Position numbers and translations under genes: made by a program. A stretch of DNA of 64,000 bases, taken from positions 62,001-126,000 of the forward strand of contig MU863928.1 of the NCBI GenBank assembly GCA_033296885.1, in the 5' to 3' direction. Below are positions 12,246-23,368 of the stretch, in pieces. The notes beneath the pieces were generated by a model. That model made no database searches, had not been told where the DNA came from, and was given only the letters and a program-made list of their open reading frames with translations. Numbering within the stretch: the first letter of the stretch is position 1; every line of letters begins with the position of its first letter. The DNA comes from Triangularia verruculosa (lineage: Eukaryota > Ascomycota > Sordariomycetes > Sordariales > Podosporaceae).

Positions 12246-13952
12246 ATGGCGTTCTTTCAGGGTTCTCTCCAGGAGGGCATAGCCGCCGCTCTGCAGCAGT
12301 CAAAGTCTGTTGTTTGCTTTGTGACGGGTAAGTCATTCGTGTTGATCTAGATCTGGTATCAAGCTGCTAACTATATGCCAGATGAACAAGAGGAAAGTCA
12401 GACCTGGGAGAATGAGTATCTGAAAGAGGATGAGGTGTGTTCTGGCTCGACGACCATTTTGGGGATATCAGATACTGACAGGACACATATCAGATCGTGG
12501 AATTGCTACAGTCCGCTTCAGTGACGCTTCGTTTGGTGGCCGGCTCACAGGAAGAAGGCTTCCTCGCTCAGCTATATCCCTTGCCTAAAAAGCCAACACT
12601 AGTAGTTATCAAGTGGGTGTTGAGCCCAAGATTTGTCTTGAGTCATTACTGACATGGCATTAGAAACGGGCAGCTCAAAGAGTACATTGCCGCTGGCGTC
12701 CCCAAGGATCTCTTTTTTGACAGACTTCGCAAAGCCCTTTCTCCTGACGAAGCTCCCCCATCAGCCCCACCGGCCCAGACTGAAGCTGTTGCTTCCTCAA
12801 TAATCCCAGTAGCAAGTCCCGTTATAGCTACCAGCTCACAGCCTGCCACTGCTTCCCAAATGGCCCCCGTTACAGAGTCCAATGCCAGCAGCTCGGGCCA
12901 GGCAACCCCGCCGTCACCCAGCGCGCAATCCCATGCCCAATCCATGGCAGCCCAGACCGCCGCCAGGATAGAACGCATGAAGAAAGCCGAAGCCGAAGCC
13001 AAAAAGCGCCGGGAGGAGGAAGCCAAACGCCGTCGTGAGGAGAAAGGCAAAGCAAACGAACACTCAACCAAACCCCCCACCGCCCACGACCAGTACGCTG
13101 AAGAGCTCAAAAAGAAACAAAAGGAAGCCCGCGAAGAACGTCAGCGCATCCTCAAGCAAATCGAAGACGACAAAGCCGAGAGAAAAGCCCGCCAAGAAGC
13201 CCTCGAAGCAGAACGAAAGGCCGCCGCCGAGGCTGCCACCGTCCCTTTTGCCCCCGCCAGCCAGGTCCTACCCCGGACAAACAGGGTGTCCTCCCACGCC
13301 GCGATCCAAGTCCGGTTATTCGACGGGTCTACTCTTCGCAGCCGGTTCTCCAGCACGGATTCGTTGAAGGACGTCCGCCAGTGGGTCACTGACAACCGCA
13401 AGGACGGCAAGCAGCCGTTTGTTTTCAAGATCCTGCTCACGCCGCTGCCAAGCAAGACGGTTGACGTTGACGAAGAGGAGAAGACACTGCAGGAGCTGGA
13501 ACTGACGCCCTCGGCAACGCTGATCTTGCTGCCTGTGCCAAAGTATACGTCTGCTTACTCGCGCAGCAGTGGTGGCTCGACGTCCCCGACTGCTCCGGCT
13601 GAGGAACGAGGAAACATCTTCCAGCGGTTCATCGGCTTCATTCTTTTCATCGTTGGCTTGATTAGCGGCTTCTTCTCGACGCTCTTCAGCACATCAGGCC
13701 CGGTGGCTGGGCAGGACTCGGATGGGGAGGAGACGCCACGACAGCAGAGCCCAACTCGCGGAGGCCAGCAAAGGCAAGGTGCACAGGGGGGTGACCGTCG
13801 TATAGGCGGCGTGGACAGCCTGAGAAGGAGGAATGAGCAGCAGTTTTACAATGGGAATTCGGCAAGTTCTATTATCACAGCATCACTGCTGATGTCTTTA
13901 CTAACCAGATCTGCAGACGAATTTTGAACCAAGACCTGATGATGAAGAGTAG
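12246..13952 (+). CDS. UBX-domain ERAD factor, erasin (UBXN4)-like
   Basis: Exons are 12246-12327, 12382-12434, 12494-12612, 12664-13861 and 13917-13952 (495 residues). Seen: an N-terminal thioredoxin-like UAS region (MAFFQGSLQEGIAAAL..., resembling the start of human UBXN4), a Pro/Ser linker, a long charged coiled coil (about 160-245), a UBX domain (about 270-350, strands IQVRLFDGSTLRSRF and FVFKILLTPLPSK), a hydrophobic membrane hairpin (GFILFIVGLISGFF) and an acidic end. The family anchors p97/Cdc48 at the ER for degradation of misfolded proteins. The last intron (13862-13916) uses a GC donor with a strong CTAAC branch. Reading through it would replace the Glu/Asp-rich tail with a hydrophobic end. 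Confidence 0.88.
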
Positions 13953-14308
13953 AGGTTTCATATTTTTTGTACTAACATATTTTCTTGGTTGATGTTATTC
14001 AGGGAGGAGGGAGGATCTGAAGCGTCAAACCGTTAATCCAAAGGAGTGGCTTCTTTCTGTTACCTCGACCTCAATTAATAAGCGCAAAAAGCCAGTCTCG
14101 GGGGTATTAGTTTTTGTTTTTGATTTTCCCAGACAGGGCTTACTTGCGCCGCCGAGTTGATTGTGATTTGTAATGTACAAGGAAACCTCGAAGTGTCATC
14201 TCGTGAGATGGACAACTCCGAGATATCAACGGTTCCCTCTCCTCCCATCCAGCTCTCGAACGAGTGTCACCTCAATTGAGATTCGTCTCGCCTCCCCAAC
14301 TGCGCACC
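13953..14308. other. Intergenic region between convergent UBX gene and mix17
   Basis: This 356-bp region carries the 3' ends of both flanking genes. I see nothing further in it. Confidence 0.5.
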
Positions 14309-14875
14309 TCAGTACTGGGAAGCAGCCTGCTGGCAAGCCTTCAGTTGCTCGAGATACCACCCGCAAATCTGCATATTCCCCGAGTTGTCGTCCATGCACT
14401 TTGTGAACTGCTGGGTGGCGCCCTGGCAGTTGTTGCCCCAGGTCTGGTTGTGTTGGGAGTTTTGCTGGGCAGTCTGGTCGACGGGGTCGGCGGCAGCGGA
14501 GGAGCCGCCGCCGAAGAGAGAGGAAATACCACCGCCGATGACATGGCCGACGGAGGAGCCGATAGCGACACCGCTGTGCATTTTTGTCAGCAGCTTATCA
14601 CAAGTGAGAAGATTGGAAGGAGGGGAAGAAGGTCAAAGAAGAGGAACATACGCAGCAGTGGAAGCCATCTGCGCCATCAGACCTGGGCTCTGCGACGTAG
14701 GGGCGCCAGCGGTAGGGGCGGCGGCATTAGGAGCGCCAGTCTGGGGGCCGGCATAGGTGGTTGCTGGCCGGGTTTGTTGCTGCTGTGTTGGGGGGCCCGC
14801 GGAGCGGGTAGGGACGGTAGGGCGGGCAGGAGCGCGAGCGGGGCCGCGAGCGGGACCGCGGGATTGACGAGCCAT
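14309..14875 (-). CDS. MIX17: Mix17 / CHCHD2-type twin CX9C mitochondrial protein
   Basis: Exons in coding order are 14875-14652 and 14573-14309 (162 residues). Seen: an Arg/Pro/Ala-rich N-terminus, a Gln/Pro/Ala linker, a Gly-rich hydrophobic segment (VAIGSSVGHVIGGGISSLF) and a C-terminal CHCH domain with two CX9C pairs (CQGATQQFTKC and CGWYLEQLKAC). This is the exact layout of yeast Mix17 and animal CHCHD2/10. These proteins enter the intermembrane space through Mia40 and support oxidative phosphorylation and cristae. The intron is placed by phase, rebuilding an Ala codon. A telobox-like motif lies about 280 bp upstream of the start. Confidence 0.95.
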
Positions 14876-15571
14876 TTTGATTTATTTTGGAAGGGGGGGG
14901 AGTGGTGATTCAACGAGTGAAAATGTTTTGGTTGGTGTATGTGGTGAGAACTTGTTGAGGGTTTGTCGGCGGGAAAGAAATAGCGGTTCGGAGCATCGGT
15001 ATAAAGTCAAAAGAGATGCGCGGGCGGCAGCCACGAGGACGGGGTATGGGTTTTGCGATTGGCCACTCAGAGGCCGCGCTGGGGATTAGAAGCCAATAGA
15101 ATGTAAGGGATTTACTGGACCCTTGCACGGCGGCGGGAGTAAAAGGAAAGCCGAGGGTTAGGGTCTTGTAAGCAATGTGACAATCACGAACAGTATGGAG
15201 ATGTGCAGATAGGGGTGTGGTATTGGACCTAGGTAGGGCTCCAAATATGTCTATTATTCCCATATTTTATCCCGTTTCGCCGCAAAATGTGCAATGCTTC
15301 ATCCCTGACGGATTAGGATGAGCATGTGGCTGACCCAGTTTCTTCGGGTCGCCGCTGGGTATCTAGTATCGCGTAACTTAGCGACGGTGAGACTTTGAAA
15401 ATTGCCTCACTATGCCTCGTGACCTGATTAATCCCGATAGGACTCGAACTGGGGCTGTGTCACCTTGCTGACATTGCTCACAGTCCGCCATGAGAGCGTG
15501 GGAGGCGATCTCCTGTGTGTTATCCACTTGGACCTTGGTGGTATCCTGATGGTAGCGCAGCGCAACACCAC
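14876..15571. other. Upstream region of mix17 and 3' flank of rrp47
   Basis: This region lies 5' of mix17 and 3' of rrp47, both on the minus strand. It contains an AGGGTTAGGGT motif at 15154-15164. A tRNA-like T-arm sequence at about 15433-15460 cannot be folded into a tRNA (see rejected items). I see no gene. Confidence 0.45.
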
Positions 15572-16240
15572 TCATTTTTTCTTCTTCGACCCATCAAGCT
15601 TTGGTCTTTTGGGAAGTTTGTCTCCAGCTTCTGAACGAACCCCCGCCGTCGAATCCTCCGCTGGTCGCTTTTTCTCAGCAGTAGCAGCAGCCGCCTTAGC
15701 CTCTGCTGCTTTAGCTTCGGCTTTCGCTTTCTCCTTTGCAATGAGTTCCGTCAACTTGTTCTTGATGTCCTTGTTGTCGGCCTGCCAAGTTGATTAGCGA
15801 TGACAATACAGAGTTTACGATGGCAAGCCCGAACATACCAAATCGTTCCTTATAAAGCGAGCCGCCACCTCGGTGTTTACGCCACTCTCACGCTCGGCTG
15901 GCGGTGACTCGATTTTTTGAATTTTCTCCAAATACTGCCTGACGCGGGTCAACTCTGTGAATACGGGGTGTTGCTTTGCATCCACTCCGTTTAGTCGCAA
16001 AGAAGCTGTGTTTGAGGTCAGTAAGTGAACAGTGACAACTAAGTTGAGGGGCCGGATCTTACAGAAGATGAGAGACTCGATCGCGTAGCATACTAAAACG
16101 TAAAGTTTTGCCTTGTCAAGGAGTGGCATCTTGGATGAGACATCACCAACATCGCCGAGAAGTGGCTGTAATACTTCTTGGAGTGTGTCGAGGTCCACGT
16201 CCAGTTGCTCCAGCTGAGGCGTCACGTCGCTAACGTCCAT
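15572..16240 (-). CDS. LRP1: Rrp47/C1D, nuclear exosome cofactor
   Basis: Exons in coding order are 16240-16063, 16005-15839 and 15781-15572 (184 residues). Seen: a Sas10/C1D helical domain covering roughly residues 1-105, with the strongly conserved LRLNGVDAKQHPVFTEL block, followed by a Lys/Ala/Glu-rich helix and a basic end in SKKKK. Rrp47/C1D binds Rrp6 and directs the nuclear exosome in 3' processing of rRNA, snoRNA and snRNA. The first intron is confirmed because only splicing at 16063/16005 restores the conserved SLIF-SSLRLNG junction. It shares a divergent upstream region with the Yvc1 gene. Confidence 0.93.
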
Positions 16241-17022
16241 CGCGAATGTGAGTCGTATAAACTAAGTATCAAGTTTATCGAAGCAAACGAAATAAATTCA
16301 AATCGGCGGTTGTATTTGGCTGCCGTGGGTGTTTCGATGAATCGAGTATCAAGATGAAGATGATGCCCTCTGTTTTTGTTTGCAAGTCGTTGTTTGAAGT
16401 GATCCACACTGCAAAAAAGTGGACAGGGGTGTCTGTTCTGGGCCCGAACCGCTGGGAGTTGGCGTGGAGAAGCCAACGGCGCGGCTGCATAGGTAGCTTA
16501 TCTTATCACTGCTTTGTGCCTTTCGAGCTGAAACCAGCGTGGGGCACAGCTCGATAAGCCGCTGGAGGCCCGCTGTGCTTCGGCTCGTCCAGGGGTTTCA
16601 GCAGGGCAGTCAATCGTTAAAGAGATCATCATCCCCTCTGATAAATGCGTTCATAAATGATGATATCATGCGCTTCTGTAACCACCATGATTTCTTGAGA
16701 CTCGGGCACATTCAGCTCCTGTGACAATACTGCAGATTTTTGGTTGGCACCACATCATTCGGAGGCAACGCGACCTCAGCGCTTTTTCTTTCATCCCACT
16801 TACTATTCTAGATCTGACTGTGCAACACGCTGAGAGAACCATTCTCAACCTAAGGAGAACTGAGCTCTGGAGCTTTGCATATCTTCTCCCTTTAACCACC
16901 ACCCACCAACAACTTACTTGGCATTTCTAAGATCGACCTCATTCTAGCTGCTGAATGGTCCTATTCTGGCACACCATACCACTCCCATAGCAGTCAGCTC
17001 CGGTCAAAGAGACACCAAATCG
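16241..17022. promoter_or_regulatory. Divergent upstream region, rrp47 / yvc1
   Basis: This 782-bp region between divergent genes must contain both promoters. Nothing more specific was recognised. A longer yvc1 leader is likely because the first ATG of the conserved frame is at 17023. Confidence 0.45.
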
Positions 17023-19633
17023 ATGGGGGACCGCCTCGGGCGGCGGCCGGGTGCAACAACCGGTGCCGGTACCGGATCCACCGGAGGTCACATTCGGATT
17101 CAGGAACCCCCAGAACGGCGCCCACTGCTTCCTCATCGCGCGACTTTTCCCCACCGGACTGACGAGCAGGTCTTTAGCTGCTTTAGCTATAACACGAGTA
17201 CTCATAAGGATTTGCCCGTCTATACCAACATTCATCGCATCAGACGCGATATTATTTCAGTAGTGGAAGACTATCTCAGCCTGGAACAACTACGGGATGT
17301 GCGCATCAACATCAGCGTCATCCGCCCGTTGGTCGATAAACTGTACGAACAAGATGATATCTCTATCGTATATTGCCTCCTGGTCAACAGAGCCCAATTC
17401 CTGAACGAACAGAAACATCTCAGCAACAGGCAAAATGTCAACTCCACACGGGCGATGCTCTGTGAGCTGATCGCCACTCGCATTCTCAGGCGGTTTAACG
17501 AGGACAACGACGGGCCAGATAATCTGCTTGTGTTGGCGCATGTTCTAATTGCTGGGTTCGAGCCATTTCAGAACGCGCCCGAAGAGATCAGGAGAGAGGT
17601 GCAGACCAGCACGGCTTGGCATAAAACACTGCCTGCCTTGGAAGTGGCTATTCTAAGTGAGAGCAGGATATTTCTTGCGAGTACCAGTTGTCAGAAAGTG
17701 TAAGTGGTCTCCTGCCATCGACAACATGATTGTATTTACTGATCCAAATCAGAGTTGATGCCATTTACGATGGCCGGGTGATCTATACACCATCAAGTTA
17801 CATGGACTTGATTGCGGACAGATACAAACAGCGGCCTATCTCGCTGTATAATCCTAGAGAAGCACCGTTGTTGAACCAGTACCGTCTTCTGGTTCCACGT
17901 ACGAGGAACTATCTCGAGATTGTGCAGTTCTTCATCCTTCTGGCTTTATATGTCGTCTTCATGGCCGAGCGAGACCCAACCCAGTTCAGTAAGCTCGAGA
18001 TCTGCTTTACTGTGTATGCAATGGGTTGGGTTCTTGACCAGTTTGCCACGCTGCTAGAACACGGCTGGTACGTCAAACCGGGTTCTTGTATCGCTTTGAA
18101 AGTACCGAACTAACAGTTTACTAGGCACGTATATGCTCAGAATCTTTGGTCGTTTCTCGACGTTGGATTCGCCTTTATCTACTGGGTATATCTCTTTCTC
18201 CGAATCTATGGCTGGCAGTCTGGGAACGCCGAGGCTGCTCAGCAGGCTCTTGATGTCCTCGCGATGGGAGCACCGGTCCTCGTCCCCCGCTTGGCTTTTA
18301 ACTTACTCTCAGACAACATTGTATTCTTATGTTTGCGGTCGATGATGTCAGATTTTGCACTCGTAACTGCTCTGGCTATCTGGTGCGTTGACAAGCTGCG
18401 TGGAGGTTTTGCTGTGCGCTAACATGATGTATAAGGTGCTTTGTCGGCTTTCTGCTCTCACTGACGTGGCTTGGAAATGACACATACTCACCTTTGTAAG
18501 TTTGCAGACAGGTCACAACCGAGATGTAACTAACGATTCCCAGTGTCATCAGCAAATGGATGATTTACATCTGGTTTGGATTGGACGGGTCGGGAATCCA
18601 CCACTCGGTATGTATTTTGGACTTCCTAGAATCAACATGTACTCACCGAAACTAGATCGAATTTCACAAAATCTTGGGCCCATCTCTGATGGTAGCCTTT
18701 GCTTTCCTTGGCAACACGCTCTTCCTCACCATCCTCGTCTCGATGCTGTCAACCACATTCGGCACCATCGTGACCAACGCACCGGCTGAGATCCAGTTCC
18801 GCCGAGCCGTCCTAACGCTTGAGGGTGTCAAAGGCGATGCGATATTTGCTTATCAACCACCTTTTAACCTGATCGCCATCTTCGTTCTTATACCCCTGAA
18901 ATTTCTTGTCTCGCCCAGGTGGTTCCACAAAATCCACGTCGCGAGTGTTCGTCTGCTCAATCTTCCTCTCCTCCTGTTCATTGCCGTTGCCGAGCGTAGA
19001 GCACTCTGGCCCGGCACACCAGGAGGCCCGCCGACGCAAGTCGCGTCTTTTGTCGAAGCCCACAAGAAATCCGGCCGTCATTTGTGGGAGAGATGGCGCA
19101 TCACTTCCCACAGCGATATCTCTACTGTATTCGAAATGCCGCCGCCAGACTCTGTCCTCAACCAGATTACGACAGACGATGACCTAACACGGCACCTAAT
19201 TCGCAGACAGTTTTCCAGAGGTAATAGTTCCATGGATGCAGTGGCCTCGGAAGCGAAAAGGCAAGCGGCACAGACGGCAGTGGCGACAACGGCTGCTGCG
19301 ACGGCAGCGGGAGGTGCGGCGCCAAGTGGCCCCAAACCTCTGAGCAGGCGTGATAGCATTGCACCGTTCCCGGGTTTGAGGGCGGAGCTCCAGGAAGTGC
19401 TCAGTGAAAGCGACGAGATGAGCAATATCACTGCGAGGCTAGAGGCGCTAGAAGAGAGTACGCAGAGAATAGAGGAGCTGTTGGAGAGGTTGGTTGGTGT
19501 GAAGGAAGGGAAGAGCTCGAAGGTAGAGCGAGAGAATGAATCCAGGTCAGGGCCGGGGTCTCCGTCTGGATCGAGGGCAGAGTCGGTAGCGGTGTCATCT
19601 GATCATGATCCCGGGGAGAGCCAGTGGATATAA
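17023..19633 (+). CDS. YVC1: Yvc1-type vacuolar TRP calcium channel
   Basis: Exons are 17023-17699, 17753-18067, 18125-18382, 18436-18495, 18544-18607 and 18656-19633 (783 residues). Seen: a hydrophilic N-terminal domain, several membrane helices between about residues 280 and 600, a pore-like stretch (WMIYIWFGLDGSG, then HKILGPSLMVAF), the long last helix LVSMLSTTFGTIVTNAP, and a cytosolic tail with FEMPPP and a short coiled coil (about 715-740). These are features of the fungal Yvc1 family, which releases Ca2+ from the vacuole on stretch or osmotic shock. The second exon could start at 17753 or two bases later (tandem AGAG); only the first is in frame with the chosen donor. Confidence 0.92.
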
Positions 19634-20086
19634 CAGCCTTTGAGCAACAGCTATCAGAGGCTTTATCATTTGTTTTAGCAGGGCGTTTATGATATGGCGT
19701 ACGTTGTATTTATGTAGCGGGTTTGTTGAGTAGTGATTGGTTAGCGATGGTCTTGGGGCAAGTATATCATGATAAATACATGAAGTCTACCACTCATCCC
19801 ATCCTTCTCTGCTCAAAATCCGTCCCATTAAAGCGTGAGGGGCAAGTAGCCCGGCAAAAGCCACACCACCCAACTATTCCCTGATTCGGAGCATCCGCCT
19901 TTCATGTTAGGCTTTGAACAATAGATACTTGTCAGTTAGAACCTGTTCCCCCGCTCACTCAGGGTCAATAACATACCGACGTGACTGAAAACTCACAGCT
20001 TCCTCATTACTTACCAGGTACTTCGCGTCAGCCTACACCTACATAGTCACGCCGCCACCACAGCCCACGAAGGGTCGGGAAACACA
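19634..20086. other. Intergenic region 3' of yvc1
   Basis: It contains the yvc1 3' flank and the upstream region of the small Cys-rich gene. I see no other feature. Confidence 0.45.
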
Positions 20087-20434
20087 ATGTGCCAGGTAGT
20101 CCACTACAAAGACTTCCACTGCCAACACCGCTGGGCAGTGGTAATAGTCTCTTGCTACCCAGGGCACGGGTTCGACAACTGCCCCGATCTCTTCAACGGA
20201 CGGGCGAGGCCATATCCGCGAGCGATGGTAGCACAGGGCCATTTGTGCCCGACTTGGTGAGTTCAAGTCGTGTCTGTCTCCGATAACATGCTGATTCATT
20301 GATAAAGTGACCTCAAGGGGGAATACGATCGGAATTACACGCGTATGCTGCTCAGGAATAGGCATGGCTTTCGCTGGGGACTCGGGCCAAGCAGGCAAGA
20401 CTGGGGAAGGGATTTTACTTGTGTTATATTGTGA
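20087..20434 (+). CDS. Small Cys/His-rich protein, two exons, function unknown
   Basis: The gene is built from exons 20087-20256 and 20308-20434 (98 residues), joined by a 51-nt intron with a gtgagt donor and an aaag acceptor that rebuilds a Cys codon. Seen: Cys at 2, 12, 23, 32, 54, 57 and 95 and His at 11 and 14. A CPTC pair (54-57) is split by the intron, followed by DLKGEYDRNY and a basic GFRWGLGP block. Such Cys/His spacing suggests a small metal-binding fold. It resembles lineage-specific short fungal proteins I have seen described only as hypothetical, but I cannot name a family. Both exons stay open, and splicing joins CPT to CD in a way that is unlikely by chance. Confidence 0.6.
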
Positions 20435-20981
20435 GACTGGACGGGAAAATGAATGGTGTAGGCTGAGTCTACGACGGGAGTGTGGATGAAGGCTGACAAG
20501 AACGTGGTAACAGAATAAAGACATTTAGAAGAAAGAAGGCAACTAGACTGCACCTATTCGACAATTCGTACTATTTCTTGCGTTGTTCGGTGTATTCAGA
20601 GAAGCCCCAGTGAGGTTTCTTGGCGCAGCTCTTCAGGTATATTTTATCTGGCGGACAATAACATAAGTAAGCAACTTCTTATACTTATAAACTGTGATCT
20701 CTAACTGCGATGTTGTTGACGAGAAGACTCTGATGAAGAAACCCGGCCTACTTCTCCAGGTCATCACGTGCCCCACACACTGTCACAAAAACTCTGCTCA
20801 AAAAGTCAGCTCAGTGTTTCCCTCTCACACAGAGCGAACCAACTTACCAAATCCGGCCCAAAACTGAAGCTATCATCACCCGCTTCAACCTTCCGTCACA
20901 TTTCTTTTTTTCACGAAAACCTCTATCCACTCCATTTATCGCCATCACTCAACCCTGAATCCCACTCAGTCACCACCAACC
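20435..20981. other. Intergenic region upstream of mtq2
   Basis: It holds the 3' flank of the small Cys-rich gene and the presumed promoter and leader of mtq2. No motif was recognised. Confidence 0.45.
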
Positions 20982-21740
20982 ATGCTCCCCACCCCAACAA
21001 CCTCCCACGTCCCTTACACCCTCGTCTACGAACCAGCCGAGGATTCCTTTCTCCTCCTCGACACCCTCTCCTCCCCAACCTCCACCGCCTTCCTCTCCTC
21101 TCACTTCCCCCCCACCTCTCCACCCCCCTTAATCCTCGAAATCGGCCCCGGCTCCGGCGTGGTCCTCGCCTTCCTCACCGCCCACGCAGCCGCAATCTTC
21201 TCCCGCAGCGACATCCTCACCCTCGGAATCGACATCAACTCCTTCGCCTGCACCTCCACCGCCACCACCGCCCGCCTCGCCTGCTCCTCGCACCCCGCCA
21301 CCTCCGGCCGCTTCCTCTCCACCGTCCAGGGCGACCTCGCCGCTTCTCTGCGGCCGAAACAGGTCGACGTCCTCGTGTTCAACCCCCCTTATGTTCCCAC
21401 CGAGGATCTACCGCGGTTGCCCGAGACATTGAGGGAGACGAGGAGAGAGGGCAAGGTGACGTTTGATGAGGAGTCGAAGCTGTTGGAACTGTCTTATGCA
21501 GGCGGCAAAGATGGGATGGAGACGACAGATAGGGTGATTGATTCGCTGGGGGAGGTGCTGAGTGATCGCGGGGTGGCGTACCTGCTTCTCTGTGCTGGGA
21601 ATAAACCCGAGGAGGTGAAGCAGAGGATCAGGGAGTTGGACGAACAGGGGGGCAGACAGTGGAAGGCTGAGACGGTAGGGACGAGCGGGAGGCAGGCGGG
21701 GTGGGAGAAGTTGCAGATTGTGAGGATATGGAGGGAGTAG
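20982..21740 (+). CDS. MTQ2: Mtq2/HemK2 glutamine N5-methyltransferase for eRF1
   Basis: This is a single exon of 252 residues. Seen: a Rossmann methyltransferase fold with SAM-binding motif I EIGPGSG at residues 53-59, an acidic motif II (LGIDIN), and the diagnostic NPPY at 134-137 that binds the target glutamine. The N-terminus VYEPAEDSFLLLD is the conserved Mtq2 block, separating it from the bacterial PrmC and mitochondrial Mtq1 branches. With its partner Trm112 the enzyme methylates the GGQ glutamine of eRF1 and, in animals, a histone lysine. The first half of the gene has very high C content at third positions while the second half is G-rich, a change in codon style within one gene. Confidence 0.94.
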   Translation: MLPTPTTSHVPYTLVYEPAEDSFLLLDTLSSPTSTAFLSSHFPPTSPPPLILEIGPGSGVVLAFLTAHAAAIFSRSDILTLGIDINSFACTSTATTARLACSSHPATSGRFLSTVQGDLAASLRPKQVDVLVFNPPYVPTEDLPRLPETLRETRREGKVTFDEESKLLELSYAGGKDGMETTDRVIDSLGEVLSDRGVAYLLLCAGNKPEEVKQRIRELDEQGGRQWKAETVGTSGRQAGWEKLQIVRIWRE

Positions 21741-22271
21741 ACATCACCATTTGATCAGATTTGAGTACGAGAGTGAATAACGTATTCCGGTCAAAGGCAG
21801 CTATGTTCGAGTAAAATCGAGGTATCATTGTTTAAACGCGGGCCGTCCTACTCTCGGTGAGTAAGAACACTATGAACAGAGGCCGTATCCTCTCCCCCAA
21901 TATATCAAAAAAGTTCAAAACGTACCCCTTGGCAGTCTTTTCGCAGTATCAATTCATCCATCCAGTAACGCCAAATTCAGATTTTCCTGTCGCTTTTCAG
22001 GCCTCCGCTATGTCTAGGTTGATCGCCAAAAATGCAGATAGGTGCTGGCGCAACTTCCGTTGCGCGTCATCCTGCATAAGTTTTCCCCTCTCCTCCTCCG
22101 CTCGGTTCTTGCGAGCCAGTCAAATTCTTCTTTTCCACACCATCGATTTGTGCCGGATGTTGCCGTCGAAAAGCGCAGAAAAAAGGCGACCACCAGGTGC
22201 ATCGTTTGGTACACCCTGACCAGCTCAACAAGAATCTGTAGTCCGACATGGTGTCCCCAAGGCTTCTCAGC
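21741..22271. other. Intergenic region between convergent mtq2 and smD1
   Basis: It contains the 3' flanks of both genes. The short reading frames overlapping it are not convincing. I see nothing further. Confidence 0.45.
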
Positions 22272-22907
22272 TTAACCCCTGCCTCTGCCGCGGCCACCGC
22301 GACCTCCTCTTCCTCCCCTCATACCACGGCCACCACGGCCACCGCCTCTAGCACCGCCGCGGTCCACCTCCTTGCGGGCCTTGTTCTTGGGCTTGGACGA
22401 GTCGTCGATCAGAAGTGAATCGAGGGGAAGGGAATCGGGGAGGATGTAATCTATCGCGCTTGATGTCAGTAGCCTGTCCTGGATCACTCTCTATTAGACC
22501 GCCATCTACTTACACCGAATGGTGCTTCCGCGCTAGAAATCCCAAAAAGTTAGCGGTTGAATCCTACCATCATTCGCTGGAGGTCTGATACATACCACAT
22601 TCAGAGTCTCTAGTTGGATAGTCTCTTGCCCGCGAGGCGTCATCTTGACGTTTCGCAACGCAGTGTTCATTTGTGGGGAGACGGAGGCGATGGTTCCGGA
22701 AATAATGGTGCCGCTACATAACCTCCTCGTCAGCTTTTTTTGCAGACAAGTTTTATCTTCAGCGGTGGGCGGTGTCGTACCCTTTGAGTTCAATCGTCAC
22801 CGACTCGTTTTGGCATTTCATCAGAAACCTGGAGGAAAAGCAACAGTTAGTTTTGGGCATTGCGCAAGGCTTTCAGGGAAATCGAATACGCACCTGACGA
22901 GCTTCAT
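22272..22907 (-). CDS. SMD1: SmD1, core spliceosomal snRNP protein
   Basis: Five exons in coding order: 22907-22894, 22828-22781, 22713-22596, 22532-22514, 22450-22272 (125 residues). Seen: the Sm fold from the first residue (MKLVRFLMKCQNESVTIELK), Sm1 and Sm2 motifs (GTIASVSPQMNTALRNVKM; IRYYILPDSLPLD) and a long Arg-Gly tail, the substrate of arginine methylation in Sm proteins. SmD1 is one of seven subunits of the heptameric ring on U1, U2, U4 and U5 snRNAs. The gene is unusually fragmented for its size: the first coding exon has 14 nt and the fourth 19 nt. The gtaagt donor of the fourth exon is chosen because it alone yields the conserved RYYILPDSLP sequence. Confidence 0.96.
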
Positions 22908-23368
22908 CTTGGCGGTTATCTGGAGAACACAATAAATTCAAAGGAAGAAAGTCGTGGGAAGTCCAAATGACTATGTGTCGCCGTTGTTTATCGCCTTGTT
23001 AGATCGCAATCGTTTGGCCTGCTGGAGATGGTGAACAGTGGAGCTCTCAAGCTTGATGGCAGCGCGACGCGAAATTTGGAGCACGGGGCTACGCACGTGT
23101 TCTCAGAATACAGGGTTAGGGTTATGACCGCCAACGTTAATTCTTGGAATTACGTTCGGTGGGTTATCTCGTTATCAATCGGTATTCCCAAACTGAACTA
23201 ATGTAAGATGACTATGACCAATATCCGATGCAATCCTAATTTCCAGACTGGGCTGAGAACCCGCCTAATCACCAATGTCTGACTATGTACAACTAGCTAC
23301 ATCTCTATGCTCCACAATGGGTGTCCCTCAAGGTTGGCTTCGCTTGGTGTAGATGGTGATCAACCCAT
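22908..23368. promoter_or_regulatory. Upstream region of smD1 with telobox-like motif
   Basis: This region lies 5' of smD1 and 3' of pkr1. It contains AGGGTTAGGGTTAT at 23112-23125, about 205 bp upstream of the smD1 start. Such telobox-like elements are known in promoters of ribosome and RNA-processing genes in fungi and plants. A role here is inference. Confidence 0.4.

Noticed and set aside
15425..15500. Minus-strand sequence with GTTCGAGTC resembling a tRNA T-loop
   Set aside because: The flanking bases do not form a T-stem, and no matching acceptor or D-arm is found at the right distance. At best it is a tRNA relic.
20768..21466. 232-codon plus-strand ORF
   Set aside because: It overlaps mtq2 in another frame and is Pro/His/Arg-biased; the mtq2 frame has clear catalytic motifs.
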